A stretch of 64,000 nucleotides of DNA from RBG-13-66-14 sp964436465 (GTDB lineage: Bacteria > RBG-13-66-14): the NCBI GenBank assembly GCA_964436465.1, contig CAYTCV010000005.1:1-64000 (forward strand). Reading direction: 5' to 3'. The position numbers were made by a program, and so were the translations under genes. Shown piece by piece: positions 34,934 to 43,618 of the stretch; the stretch's first letter is position 1, and each line of letters starts with the position of its first letter. The notes beneath the pieces were generated by a model. The model was not told the origin of the DNA and searched no databases. It saw nothing but the letters and a program-made list of their open reading frames with translations.

Positions 34934-35842
34934 TCAGGCTCCGTGGCTGTCGGTCCCCGGACCGGGTGAAGGTGAAGGATGACGGGCTTTACGGAACCGG
35001 TCGGCGAAGAAGGCGATGTTGCCCAGGACTATGGCCAGAACCAACAGGGCGTGCACACCGAGCTGGGCCACCATCCCCCGGCCCGCGGCACCCGGACTAT
35101 TCGTTATCCGCTCGTACTCGGCGGCTCCCTTGAGCCCCCCCAGAAGCCCGGCCATCTGTCCGGTCTGCAGGTAGGCGTAGTACTGCGGGGCGCTTACCGC
35201 GGTGCAGCCCACCAGAATCGGAATGCCGAACGGCCCCCCCGCGAAGGCTATCCACACCTCCGGGGTGGACGACCAGGAGATGTCTATGGCCGCCGCCATG
35301 TCGCCGTAGTTGTGCGTGTTATCGAAGAGGGGCATCGTATCCAGGGGCGTCCCATAGAAATCGGTGGGGAAGACGTTTTTTATCTCCTCGCCCAGGGAGA
35401 TGATGACGGAGCTGAATCCCGCCCGAAAGCCCAGGAGCGCATAGTCCACCCCGGATTCCAGCGGCTCACCGCGCCCGGTCCGGGCCACACTGTCGTTTAT
35501 CTCGCCCGTCACCTGGTTCAACAGGCGCTCGGAGATGGCTACCCCCTCCATCTGGAGAGAGATGATGACGACCGGCTGGCCCCGGCCGAAGGCGTGCCGC
35601 AGGATGGCTACAATCATCGGCTCCAGCTCGGGCAGCCCCGCCGGGGGGGTGTCCACGGCCAACAGGATGGGCTTGGAGGGGTCGCTCTGGTGGATGACGC
35701 GGTAGAAGTCGTCCACCGGCTTGGTGATTTTCACTCCGACCGAGAAGGGCCCGACCAGGGCTAAAACGACGACGACCGCCTCGATGAGAAATATCCAGCG
35801 GCGGTCGAGATTCAGTAAACGTTGAAGGCCGGAACTGGCCAT
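34934..35842 (-). CDS. Membrane-anchored paralog C
   Basis: A 302-aa protein of the same family but more divergent: LAVDTPPAGLPELEPM replaces SMDLGPSTLPELEP, then MEGVAISERLLNQVTGEIND, DYALLGFRAGFSSVIISLGE, YGTPLDTMPLF, GIPILVGCTAVSAPQYYAYL and GLLGGLKGAAEYE. The C-terminal tail after the last helix is longer and rich in Ser, Pro and Gly. ATG start; it follows the 263-aa membrane protein after 173 bases. Confidence 0.78.
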   Translation of the reverse strand: MASSGLQRLLNLDRRWIFLIEAVVVVLALVGPFSVGVKITKPVDDFYRVIHQSDPSKPILLAVDTPPAGLPELEPMIVAILRHAFGRGQPVVIISLQMEGVAISERLLNQVTGEINDSVARTGRGEPLESGVDYALLGFRAGFSSVIISLGEEIKNVFPTDFYGTPLDTMPLFDNTHNYGDMAAAIDISWSSTPEVWIAFAGGPFGIPILVGCTAVSAPQYYAYLQTGQMAGLLGGLKGAAEYERITNSPGAAGRGMVAQLGVHALLVLAIVLGNIAFFADRFRKARHPSPSPGPGTDSHGA

Positions 35843-36015
35843 GGCCTGCCGGGAATGACCGTTTGAAAAACGGGTGAAGAAAAGGTTGCCGAATGCCTGC
35901 TCATCAACGCTCCGACAACCTCTGAAATGACGGGCCTCTTAAAAATCCGTGAACTACACTTCGTCCGCCGCTCCCCGCGATTTTATTGGAAAAACGCCCC
36001 CCGCGGTTCCCGCGG

Positions 36016-36807
36016 TTACTTGGGCAGGCCGAGCCAGTCGAAGAGGAGGAAGTGGACCCGACCGATTAGGAGCGAAACGCGGGCCATGACGGTGTAGCCG
36101 AAGCTGGCGCCGAAGCCTATCATCAGGAACCAGATGCCGACGCGCGCGGCGCCGCCCAGGACACCCTTGTGCTCCATCGAGAAGAAGAAGTACGCCAGGG
36201 TGCACAGCGTGCCGACGATGAACAACGGCCCGGAGATGGCGTCGAAGAATGTGCTTATCCCCGGCGCGGCGAAGAAATCCCGCCAGGCGTCGATGGAGAA
36301 GAGCGGCACCACAAGAGCGCCGTGGTCCTGGACGAATGTACCGCGGAGCTGAGAGATGACGCGGGCCTGAAGGGCGTTCGGGATGGCGATACCGGAATTG
36401 GCGCCCAGGATGAAGGCCAGGGAGTAGCGGCTTATCCACGAGATTTTCGGGATGAAGCGGGTGAACAGCAGCAGACCCAGGATGACGGGAATCAGAAGGA
36501 GGATGAGGGCTACGATGGGGGCGAAGTCCTCCAGAATCGGCGGGAGGGAGGCCATGCCCTGGGTGTCGGCGTAGGCCTGGAACTCGGCCGGGGTGAGGGC
36601 GAGCTTGTTGAGCGTGACGCCGAAGGGGACTAAGAAGTCCTCCACAATCACGTTGTGGTACAGCACGGCGGTGTAATACCCCGCGCCGAGCCCCACCATG
36701 ACGTGCTCCGCGAGCTTGTAAAAGGGGTTGTCCTTGTAGAGGAATGAGTAGACGAACAAGGTGAATATCGCCGCCACCCAAATCCAGATATCAAGGGAGA
36801 TGTTCAA
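36016..36807 (-). CDS. Polytopic membrane protein of the 33-40 kb operon
   Basis: A 263-aa protein with about six membrane helices (e.g. IVALILLLIPVILGLLLFTR, IVGTLCTLAYFFFSM, WFLMIGFGASFGYTVMARV). Between them lie a 50-residue loop and a segment GANSGIAIPNALQARV that may be re-entrant. No transporter or enzyme family is recognised. It sits between paralogs C and D, so it is probably a membrane core on which the anchored subunits assemble; this is inference from position. Confidence 0.72.
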   Translation of the reverse strand: MNISLDIWIWVAAIFTLFVYSFLYKDNPFYKLAEHVMVGLGAGYYTAVLYHNVIVEDFLVPFGVTLNKLALTPAEFQAYADTQGMASLPPILEDFAPIVALILLLIPVILGLLLFTRFIPKISWISRYSLAFILGANSGIAIPNALQARVISQLRGTFVQDHGALVVPLFSIDAWRDFFAAPGISTFFDAISGPLFIVGTLCTLAYFFFSMEHKGVLGGAARVGIWFLMIGFGASFGYTVMARVSLLIGRVHFLLFDWLGLPK

Positions 36808-36983
36808 CGTCCACCCCTCTTTTTAACTTTTTCTAAAGCCTTATCCTCGCGGTTCAACGGCCGCAACGTCGCGAATGTCAGGCTTCACCGTCTCTAAACA
36901 CCGTCACAGGTCCGGCGGAGATAAACTCGTCGTAGGGCTTAATCGTCGCAGATTGACTATTCAGCCGCTATTTCCAAGGGCTG

Positions 36984-37865
36984 TTACTTCGTAGCGGCTT
37001 TTTCGCGGTCCTTCCTGGCGCGGGTGACGAAGTAGGCGATGTTGCCCATCACGATGAAGGCCACGATGACGATGTGTATCCACTGCTGGGCGAGCATGCC
37101 CTTGGTCGCGGCCCCATCGTAGTTCAGGAGCCTCTCGTACTCGGCGGCGCCCTTGAGCCCGCCCAACAGGCCCGCCATCTGCCCGGTCTGCGTGTAGGCG
37201 TAGTACTGGGGCGCGCTGACCGCGGTGACGCCGACGAGGATGGGGATACCGTACGGGGCGCCGGCGTAGGACACCCAAATCTCCGGCATCTGGGTACCCG
37301 ACACGTTCACCACCGCCCGCATGTCATCGTAGTTGTGAATGCTCTTCATCATCGGCAGTGTATCGAGGTAGCTCCCGTAGAAATCCGCGGGGAAGGCCAC
37401 CCGAATTTCGTTGCCGAGCTGGAGAATGACGGCGTCGCCGCCGGCGCGGAAGCCGAGGTAGACCCAGTCCTCACCCATGCGGATGCGCCGCTCATCACCC
37501 GCCGCCTCGTACTTGGCGTTAAGCTCGTCGGTCACCTCAAGCATGATGCGCTCGGCGATGGAGGGGGCGTCGGGCAAGAGCGTGAGTGTGATGACTTTCA
37601 GACCTCGGTCGAGGGCGTGATAGACCGTGGCCTTGAGCATCGGTTCCAGCTCGGGCAGCGTGCTCGGCCCCAGGTCCATCGAGACCAGGATGACCGACCC
37701 CGTCGGGGAGCTCTCGATGACGTCGAAGAAATTCTGCACCGGCGTGGTAATCCCGATGGAGAGTTTGATGGGGAGGATGAGCGCCGCGACGACCACGATT
37801 CCGATGACCAGGAAAATCCACCGTCGGTCTATAACCAGCAGCTTCTCGAACAGGGTTTTTTTCAT
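36984..37865 (-). CDS. Membrane-anchored paralog D
   Basis: About 293 aa, the same design as paralogs A-C: helix after VIDRRWIFLV, then SMDLGPSTLPELEPML, DAPSIAERIMLEVTDELNAK, DWVYLGFRAGGDAVILQLGN, YGSYLDTLPMM, GIPILVGVTAVSAPQYYAY, GLLGGLKGAAEYE and a C-terminal helix with a basic tail. The ATG at 37865 lies eight bases after GAGGTGA; a GTG at 37877 within that box is less likely. It is separated from the other three paralogs by a membrane-protein gene. Confidence 0.78.
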   Translation of the reverse strand: MKKTLFEKLLVIDRRWIFLVIGIVVVAALILPIKLSIGITTPVQNFFDVIESSPTGSVILVSMDLGPSTLPELEPMLKATVYHALDRGLKVITLTLLPDAPSIAERIMLEVTDELNAKYEAAGDERRIRMGEDWVYLGFRAGGDAVILQLGNEIRVAFPADFYGSYLDTLPMMKSIHNYDDMRAVVNVSGTQMPEIWVSYAGAPYGIPILVGVTAVSAPQYYAYTQTGQMAGLLGGLKGAAEYERLLNYDGAATKGMLAQQWIHIVIVAFIVMGNIAYFVTRARKDREKAATK

Positions 37866-37959
37866 CGTTTGACTCACCTCTGCCGGTTTGTTACCGGGGG
37901 GCCGGAATTCCCGGGGGGTCGTTTTCTATCCCCGCGGACCCCAGGACCGGGAAGCCCGC

Positions 37960-38568
37960 TTACTCGCCACCGAGATAGCTCCGTTCGATGCCGAGCACGA
38001 TTTTCAACGCCGTGGCAATAATCCCCAGGCCGACGCCGATGACGATACCGCGCTGCGCAGCGCCGTTGGGAATCTCTAAAATCCACTCCGTGACTTTGGA
38101 TAACCAGTCCACGTCAATGACGCGCCCCAGCATGATGATTACCGCGGCGCCCAACAGGAGCGTCGCCTCCTTACTTCGGGCGCGGAAGGCCCGGAAGGCG
38201 GCCGATGCGATGAAGAAGGCCAGGAGGCTGAACATGGTCGCCTCCATCGGCGCCTGGAGATAATCGAAGAGCCGGCGGAAGAGCGTCCCCTCGTCGATGC
38301 CCCCGAACAGCCCCACGATGGCCATAACCAGGAAGCTGGCGATGGCCACGGCGTTGAAGGCCCAGCCGGGGACCTGCCGAATCATCTTGTTGCCGTGGTT
38401 GCGCAAGAAGCTGGCGATGCCGAGACCGATGGCGAAGGCCGACAGCAGTCGCAGCCAGGCCAGCATCTGCTCGCGCAGGCCCTGAATCACCGGGTCCATG
38501 ATGACGTAGGAGAGTGCCCCGAAGAGACCGGCGACCAGAGCAATCACAAGCGGGATTTGTCTGCGCAC
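37960..38568 (-). CDS. Second polytopic membrane protein of the operon
   Basis: A 202-aa protein with about five or six membrane helices (IPLVIALVAGLFGALSYVIM, AIASFLVMAIVGLFGG, MFSLLAFFIASAAFRAF, GIVIGVGLGIIATALKIVLG). Short loops, no known motif. It follows the DUF6754-like gene by 113 bases and precedes paralog D by 94 bases. Likely an integral membrane subunit of the same complex. Confidence 0.72.
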   Translation of the reverse strand: MRRQIPLVIALVAGLFGALSYVIMDPVIQGLREQMLAWLRLLSAFAIGLGIASFLRNHGNKMIRQVPGWAFNAVAIASFLVMAIVGLFGGIDEGTLFRRLFDYLQAPMEATMFSLLAFFIASAAFRAFRARSKEATLLLGAAVIIMLGRVIDVDWLSKVTEWILEIPNGAAQRGIVIGVGLGIIATALKIVLGIERSYLGGE

Positions 38569-38681
38569 TTATCTCCTTTTGCCGTAAATCACGGGCGGCG
38601 TTCCGACACGGTGAAGCCGTTTACACTGCGCCGGCAGTTTACCCCGCGTTAGCGGAAACCTTTCATCCGTCCCGAGCGCCC

Positions 38682-39947
38682 CTACCCGACGATGAACAGG
38701 TCGGAGAACCAGGTGGTGAAGAAACTGGTTATAACCCCGATGACGATGAGCACGCCGATGATGAACTTGGCCCAGTCCTGCCCCTTCAGCCCGCCCAGCA
38801 GAAGCGGTTCGCGGCTCATGTAGGCGCTCGCCGCGTAGAGCTCCTCGCCCATGATGCAGTAGTCGCAGGCGGTGATGAAGAACGGAATCTGCACGACGGC
38901 GTCGGTGCCGGCGATTTGAATCGCCCCGGTGGATGCGCCGGTCTCGGCCAGAATCAGCGACTCGGCGAAGAACATCCCCATGTAGAAATTCGTCGCCGGC
39001 TTCTCGCGCAGCATGATGCCGTTGATGGCCGCGGCGTAGGCAAACTGGGACTGGGTGACGAAATAGATGTCGTTGGGGTTGTAAGCGTCGGGACGGCCCG
39101 AGTCGAGGTAGGCTTCCTTGACCACCTCGCGCTCGACGGCCATGACGATGGGGTCGTAGCACGGGACGATTAGCCGGATTTCGTAGATGGCGGCCTTGCG
39201 GGCGACCTGGCCCAGGATGTTCACCGCGGCGATGGTGGCCACGTCGGCCATGGTCGAAAGTCCCGAGACGTAGAGGATGGGCTTGCCCATCTCCGTGGCA
39301 CGCCCCAGGGCCTCCTCGACGGCGTCCAGACCGGCTATTCGCCGGATGAAAAGTTCCTTCCCCTTGCGGGCGCTGTAGATGAAGTACACCAGAAGGAGCG
39401 TCAGGAGGACGATGCCGATGAGCGTGTTCCAGCGCTGGGAGTGGAAGAAATGGGAGCGGGCCGTGGCGGGCTCGCTCGGCCGGGAGTAGGAGAGGGCAAC
39501 GCCGTTGCTGGCCGCCACTATGTAAACGTAGGTGTGGTCGGGCTCGCAGGTGGAATCGGTGTAGGACGACGTACCGGCCCCGACCTCGTCTACCACGGCG
39601 AAGTCCGTTTCGGCCCCCTCGCCCGACTCGGGATTGGGAACCTCCTTGCGCTGGATGATGTACGAGTCGACGTTGTTCTGGCCGTTGCCATCGTCGAGGG
39701 AGCGCGTCCAGCTCAAGGCGAGGCGGTTACCGGTGTCGTCGGGCACGTCCACGGCCCGAACCAGGAGCGGCGGGGCCGAGGGGAGGTCCACCAAGGGGTA
39801 GAGGTACTCCGTCGACTGCGCCAAAACGGATAGGGGGGTTAAAAGAAGTACCGCCAGGACGACGTGTGTGCGACCGAAGGGATGCCCGTTCCTACCGTTG
39901 ATTCTACGGCATCCCGTCCCCCCGGAGCGGTGTGAACCGCCGGCCAT
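38682..39947 (-). CDS. Fibronectin III plus DUF6754-like membrane protein, first gene of the operon
   Basis: A 421-aa protein: signal peptide (about 25-44), one fibronectin-type III domain (about 55-160; LALSWTRSLDDGNGQN, TYVYIVAASNG), one membrane helix (about 172-192), then a soluble domain of about 200 residues and a final helix. The last part ends GGLKGQDWAKFIIGVLIVIG, and with FFITACDY and ELYAASAYMSREPLLLGGLKG it parallels the GIPxLVGCTAV...GLLGGLKGAAEYE region of the four paralogs, so all five are related. The domain resembles DUF6754. AAAGGAG precedes the ATG. Confidence 0.78.
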   Translation of the reverse strand: MAGGSHRSGGTGCRRINGRNGHPFGRTHVVLAVLLLTPLSVLAQSTEYLYPLVDLPSAPPLLVRAVDVPDDTGNRLALSWTRSLDDGNGQNNVDSYIIQRKEVPNPESGEGAETDFAVVDEVGAGTSSYTDSTCEPDHTYVYIVAASNGVALSYSRPSEPATARSHFFHSQRWNTLIGIVLLTLLLVYFIYSARKGKELFIRRIAGLDAVEEALGRATEMGKPILYVSGLSTMADVATIAAVNILGQVARKAAIYEIRLIVPCYDPIVMAVEREVVKEAYLDSGRPDAYNPNDIYFVTQSQFAYAAAINGIMLREKPATNFYMGMFFAESLILAETGASTGAIQIAGTDAVVQIPFFITACDYCIMGEELYAASAYMSREPLLLGGLKGQDWAKFIIGVLIVIGVITSFFTTWFSDLFIVG

Positions 39948-39995
39948 AGCGCTCCTTTGGAGATGGTTATCGCAAACGTGCTTGATAACGGTCCG

Positions 39996-40024
39996 AGTTT
40001 ACCAAAGCCTCTGTGGAGTGTCAA
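39996..40024 (-). promoter_or_regulatory. Sigma-70-type promoter of the paralog operon
   Basis: On the minus strand TTGACA (40024-40019) and TAAACT (40001-39996) are 17 bases apart, giving a leader of about 42 bases to the ATG at 39947. Confidence 0.75.
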
Positions 40025-40038
40025 CGCCCGTTCTTCAC

Positions 40039-41652
40039 TCACATCCCCTTGGGTTTAATGGGGGATACAACCACGGCCCCGGCATCGAGACACCGCTCGA
40101 CCGCCTCCCCTTCCAGGGCGTAGAAAGTGAAGTACAGGTCCGGGGCGGTTTGAACCATCATCGGCCTGTACAGCTCTGCCAGGCGCGGGTCGGAGAGCAC
40201 GGTCCGGTTGGGGTAGGAGAGCCGCACGAAGGTGTAGCCCGGGACGGCGTACTCGCCCTCGAGCCACGCTTCCACCTCTTTATAATGGCTGGAGTTGGGA
40301 TTGATGACGACCACCCACGGTTTCTCGCGGAACACCAGGTCCGCGTCGCAGACGAAGTGCCCCATCATCCCCTCCTCGCTCCTGGACCCTTCCAGGGCCG
40401 CCCGGGCGTTGCACAGACCGGCGAAATCGAGGTTGGGGAGCCCCGACGCGTAGGGCAGGGCGCCCGCGGAACCGCTCGCGATAAGGGTCCCCGATGGCAA
40501 CGCCCCTTTCAGGAACTCGCCGGAGATGATTTTCCGATTATTGTGCAACAGGTCCGCAGGCGACGACCAACGCTCCAGTGTCGGCCCAATCCCGGCAATG
40601 ACGCCCCACAGGACCGCCAAACCGGCTAAAAGTCCGGGGATGAACCGCCGCACGGAGACCAGCTCCCGCAACTCACCCAAGCCCAGCGTCGCCCACAGGG
40701 CGAGAATCGCCGCGTAGGGCGCCATGAACCGGAAATGCCCCATATAATCCCCGCCGGAGTAGATGACGAACACGGCGCTCCCGGCCAGCATCACGGCCAG
40801 CAGGGTCGCGTCGGCCCGCTTGAAGCGGCGGACGAGCGCGAATACACCGGCGATTCCGAGCACCAGCGGAGGTCGAAAAACCGCCCAGGAGAAAATGTAC
40901 CCGAGGCCGCCCTTGAGCTGGTAGAGCGACCCTCCGGCCTTGACGACGGCGGACAGAGACCACCACAGGCCGTAGTAGAGCCGGCGGAAGACGAACTGCC
41001 CCGCGACCAGACCCAGGGCGGGGATGAGGTCGCGCCAGTCGGACCCGGTTGGGATTTTACGCCACCGGCAGTAGAGTTGGTGGGCGACGAACAGCGGGAT
41101 GAAACCGAGCCCCTCGGGCCGCGTCAGCGCGGCCAGGCCGAGGAAGAGCCCGGTCCAGGGGAACCGACCCGGCTTGTCGCGGAGGTGAAAGTAAACGGCG
41201 CAGGCCAAGAGAAGCCCGAAGAAGACCGTTTCCAGCCCGGAGCCGGCCCAGTAAACCAGAGAAAAGGACGCGGCCGCGAGGCCCGGCGCCGCCAGGGGAA
41301 GCCAGCGACTGTCGGGAAGGGACCTCTTCGCCAGGCGCCAAACGACGTAGAGGAGCAGGGCGCCGGACAGGATGCCCAGCGCGGGGGCGGCGTGCTCCGG
41401 CGGGATGCCCAACCAGGCGAAGGGGGCCAGGAGGAGAATCCAGAGGAGATTGGAGTAGCCCTCGTCGTAGACGCCGGGGTTATAGACCAGCCCGTGACCC
41501 CGGACGAGGTTCTGCACGTAACGGAAGGAAATGAAGGCGTCTTCGTTTAAAAAAAAGCAGGATGCGGCCCACGACGTCCACAGGACCACGATGGCCAGGA
41601 AGACCAGGTGGGGTACGAGGTCCCGGTTCGGTCCGTGCTCAAGCTCGGTCAT
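40039..41652 (-). CDS. GT-C-type glycosyltransferase, multi-spanning
   Basis: A 537-aa integral membrane protein with about ten helices. The first loop reads NEDAFISFRYVQNLVRGHGL and EGYSNLLW, the acidic loop typical of GT-C enzymes that use polyprenyl-phosphate sugars. It resembles arabinofuranosyl- and mannosyltransferase-type proteins of envelope glycan assembly. The C-terminal 100 residues are a soluble domain. It ends just upstream of the operon promoter at 40.0 kb and follows fabD by about 90 bases. Sugar and acceptor unknown. Confidence 0.8.
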   Translation of the reverse strand: MTELEHGPNRDLVPHLVFLAIVVLWTSWAASCFFLNEDAFISFRYVQNLVRGHGLVYNPGVYDEGYSNLLWILLLAPFAWLGIPPEHAAPALGILSGALLLYVVWRLAKRSLPDSRWLPLAAPGLAAASFSLVYWAGSGLETVFFGLLLACAVYFHLRDKPGRFPWTGLFLGLAALTRPEGLGFIPLFVAHQLYCRWRKIPTGSDWRDLIPALGLVAGQFVFRRLYYGLWWSLSAVVKAGGSLYQLKGGLGYIFSWAVFRPPLVLGIAGVFALVRRFKRADATLLAVMLAGSAVFVIYSGGDYMGHFRFMAPYAAILALWATLGLGELRELVSVRRFIPGLLAGLAVLWGVIAGIGPTLERWSSPADLLHNNRKIISGEFLKGALPSGTLIASGSAGALPYASGLPNLDFAGLCNARAALEGSRSEEGMMGHFVCDADLVFREKPWVVVINPNSSHYKEVEAWLEGEYAVPGYTFVRLSYPNRTVLSDPRLAELYRPMMVQTAPDLYFTFYALEGEAVERCLDAGAVVVSPIKPKGM

Positions 41653-41740
41653 GTCCGGTCCGCCGCTCGGGCCGTATTGCTTCTCGCTCTTTACAATCTT
41701 GGGGGACGGGCTCCGGTCCCCCGCTGAGCTACCGCCGGCC

Positions 41741-42691
41741 TCAGAGTGAGCCCGGCTTCCCCAGCTCCGCCCGCGTGCTCTCCAGGCCCGCCGGGTCGCC
41801 GACGCCCAGGACCCGGATTCCGGGTGCGCAACGCTTCAACAGACCCGCGATGACGTTCCCGTTCCCGAACTCCACCGCGAGCTCCACGCCCACCCCCTCC
41901 AGGTAACGCGCGTCGGCCAGCCAGAGTACCGGCTCGTTGACCTGGCGAGCCAACGTTTGGGGGATTTCGTCCAAACCGTCCGCCGGTTTTCCGGTGACGT
42001 TCGTAGCAACGGGAAATTTTGGGCGATTGAACGTGTATTTCGCCAACTCACCCGTGAGCGCGATAGCGGCATCCGTTACCAGCGAGGTATGGAAGGGGCC
42101 GCTCACGTTCAACAGGACCGCCCGCTTGGCCCCCGCCCCCTTGGCCAGCTCGACGAAGCGTTCCAGGCCGGCGACCTCACCGCCGACGACCATCTGGTTC
42201 GGGGCGTTGACCGTGGCCAGCTCCACCCGTCCCGCACCCCTCGCCTCGGGGATGAGCCGGCGGACATCTCCCTCCTCCAGGCCGATGACGGCGGCCAGGG
42301 TACCGGGATTCCTGGCCGAGGCGTCGCGGATGAGCTCGCCGCGCCGGCGTACGAGGCGCAGCCCGTCCTCGAAGGAGAGCGTCCCGGCGGCGGCGTAGGC
42401 CGAGTATTCGCCCAGGGAGTGGCCGGCGGCCGCGGTCCAGTCCAGGTCTCCCACAACCTCACGGAAACAGGCCCAGGCCGCGTAACTCACCAGGTAGATG
42501 GCCGGCTGCGTGTTCTCGGTGGCGGTCAGTTCCTCGTCCGGTCCCTCGAAGCAGAGCTTGGTTATCGAATAGCCCAGCGCGTCGTCCGCGCGTTCGAAGA
42601 GTTCCCGCGCCAGGGGGAAGGCGTCGAAGAGGGCCCGGCCCATCCCCACGGTCTGCGAGCCCTGTCCCGGAAACACGGCGGCGAGCTTCAT
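41741..42691 (-). CDS. fabD: Malonyl-CoA:ACP transacylase
   Basis: A 316-aa enzyme that charges acyl carrier protein with malonate for fatty-acid synthesis. FPGQGSQTVGMG is at residues 7-18 and the nucleophile Ser92 is in AAGHSLGEYSAYAAAG; SGPFHTSLV holds the catalytic His. The ATG at 42691 begins the conserved KLAAVFPGQGSQ; the longer frame is not conserved. It belongs to the fabD-fabH-plsX-rpmF group but is separated from fabH by a barrel gene and a terminator. Confidence 0.94.
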   Translation of the reverse strand: MKLAAVFPGQGSQTVGMGRALFDAFPLARELFERADDALGYSITKLCFEGPDEELTATENTQPAIYLVSYAAWACFREVVGDLDWTAAAGHSLGEYSAYAAAGTLSFEDGLRLVRRRGELIRDASARNPGTLAAVIGLEEGDVRRLIPEARGAGRVELATVNAPNQMVVGGEVAGLERFVELAKGAGAKRAVLLNVSGPFHTSLVTDAAIALTGELAKYTFNRPKFPVATNVTGKPADGLDEIPQTLARQVNEPVLWLADARYLEGVGVELAVEFGNGNVIAGLLKRCAPGIRVLGVGDPAGLESTRAELGKPGSL

Positions 42692-42759
42692 CCCGTCCTT
42701 TCGCTTTATGGATGACCCCGCCGCCGGTCGTCGGACCGGGCGGGGCAAGGTGCGTTTCT

Positions 42760-43428
42760 CTATTTCAGAGAGAAAACGACGCCCGCGTGAATATCCAGAT
42801 AACTCACCCCCGCGGCGTCACCGATGTCTATATCCTCTTCGATGCTCTCCGTCGACTGGAACTCGCCGGTGAAGTGGTAGCCCACCGCAAGGTTGACGAA
42901 CATGATGGAGTTCAGCCTGTACCCGCAACCCAGCTCGGCGTGAACCCCCTGGGCCGTGAGAAAACCGGTCCCGGTGGTATCGGTGATGGAGGCGTCGAGG
43001 GTGTAACCCACCGCGGGCCACAGACGCCACTTCTCGCCCAAATTCACCTCGGTGAAGAGGTCGAGGGAGAAGAGCTGGTGCGACATCGGGACCGTTTTCT
43101 CAATAGTAACGGGTACCAGCCACTCGAAGGGGGAGAACTCGAGCATGGCCCTGGCCCCGATGATGCCGGCAATGGTGAGCCCGAGGTCCAGCCGGACCAG
43201 GAAGCCCGCATCGTCGAGCCCTTCGGGCACATCGTTGACGCTGGGGACGAGCACACCGGTCCCCAGCCCGATGACGAAGCCGAGAACCTGTTCGTGCTCT
43301 TCCTCCTCGGCCGCGACAGGCGCACACAGAGCGAATGCCAGAAGCGCCGCCAGCGCTATTTTACCCACGGGCACGGCCGCACCTTTTGGGCGCGGATACC
43401 TTTCGGGAGCACAATTCGCCAACAGCAT
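42760..43428 (-). CDS. Outer-membrane beta-barrel protein, function unknown
   Basis: A 222-aa exported protein with a signal peptide (hydrophobic part about residues 22-38, AALLAFALCAPVAA) and about eight amphipathic strands, ending VVFSLK. The ATG at 43428 has GAGGTGG upstream; a GTG at 43368 would give a more compact signal peptide. It begins after the fabH terminator and precedes fabD by 69 bases, an unusual guest in a fatty-acid cluster. Confidence 0.68.
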   Translation of the reverse strand: MLLANCAPERYPRPKGAAVPVGKIALAALLAFALCAPVAAEEEEHEQVLGFVIGLGTGVLVPSVNDVPEGLDDAGFLVRLDLGLTIAGIIGARAMLEFSPFEWLVPVTIEKTVPMSHQLFSLDLFTEVNLGEKWRLWPAVGYTLDASITDTTGTGFLTAQGVHAELGCGYRLNSIMFVNLAVGYHFTGEFQSTESIEEDIDIGDAAGVSYLDIHAGVVFSLK

Positions 43429-43571
43429 CGGCCACCTCTGGTTAACGCGCGGCTACCGCTCCAGCTTACCAGTTACGTCCCACCGGGTCAATCGGAACCC
43501 GGTGGCCCCAGTCCGACTAAAATCCCGGATGAAACACCCCTCGGCCGGACGGAACCCGGCGGTGCAATTAC

Positions 43572-43596
43572 AAAAAAGCCCCGGCGGACCGGGGCT
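43572..43596 (-). terminator. Intrinsic terminator after fabH
   Basis: The minus strand reads AGCCCCGG-TCCG-CCGGGGCT followed by TTTTTT. It closes the rpmF-plsX-methyltransferase-fabH unit. Confidence 0.85.
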
Positions 43597-43618
43597 GAAG
43601 GATGGAAAAACGACGGGT

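Noticed and set aside
41693..41735. Terminator between fabD and the GT-C gene
   Set aside because: There is a GGGGGAC/GTCCCCC stem but no T run on the transcribed strand.
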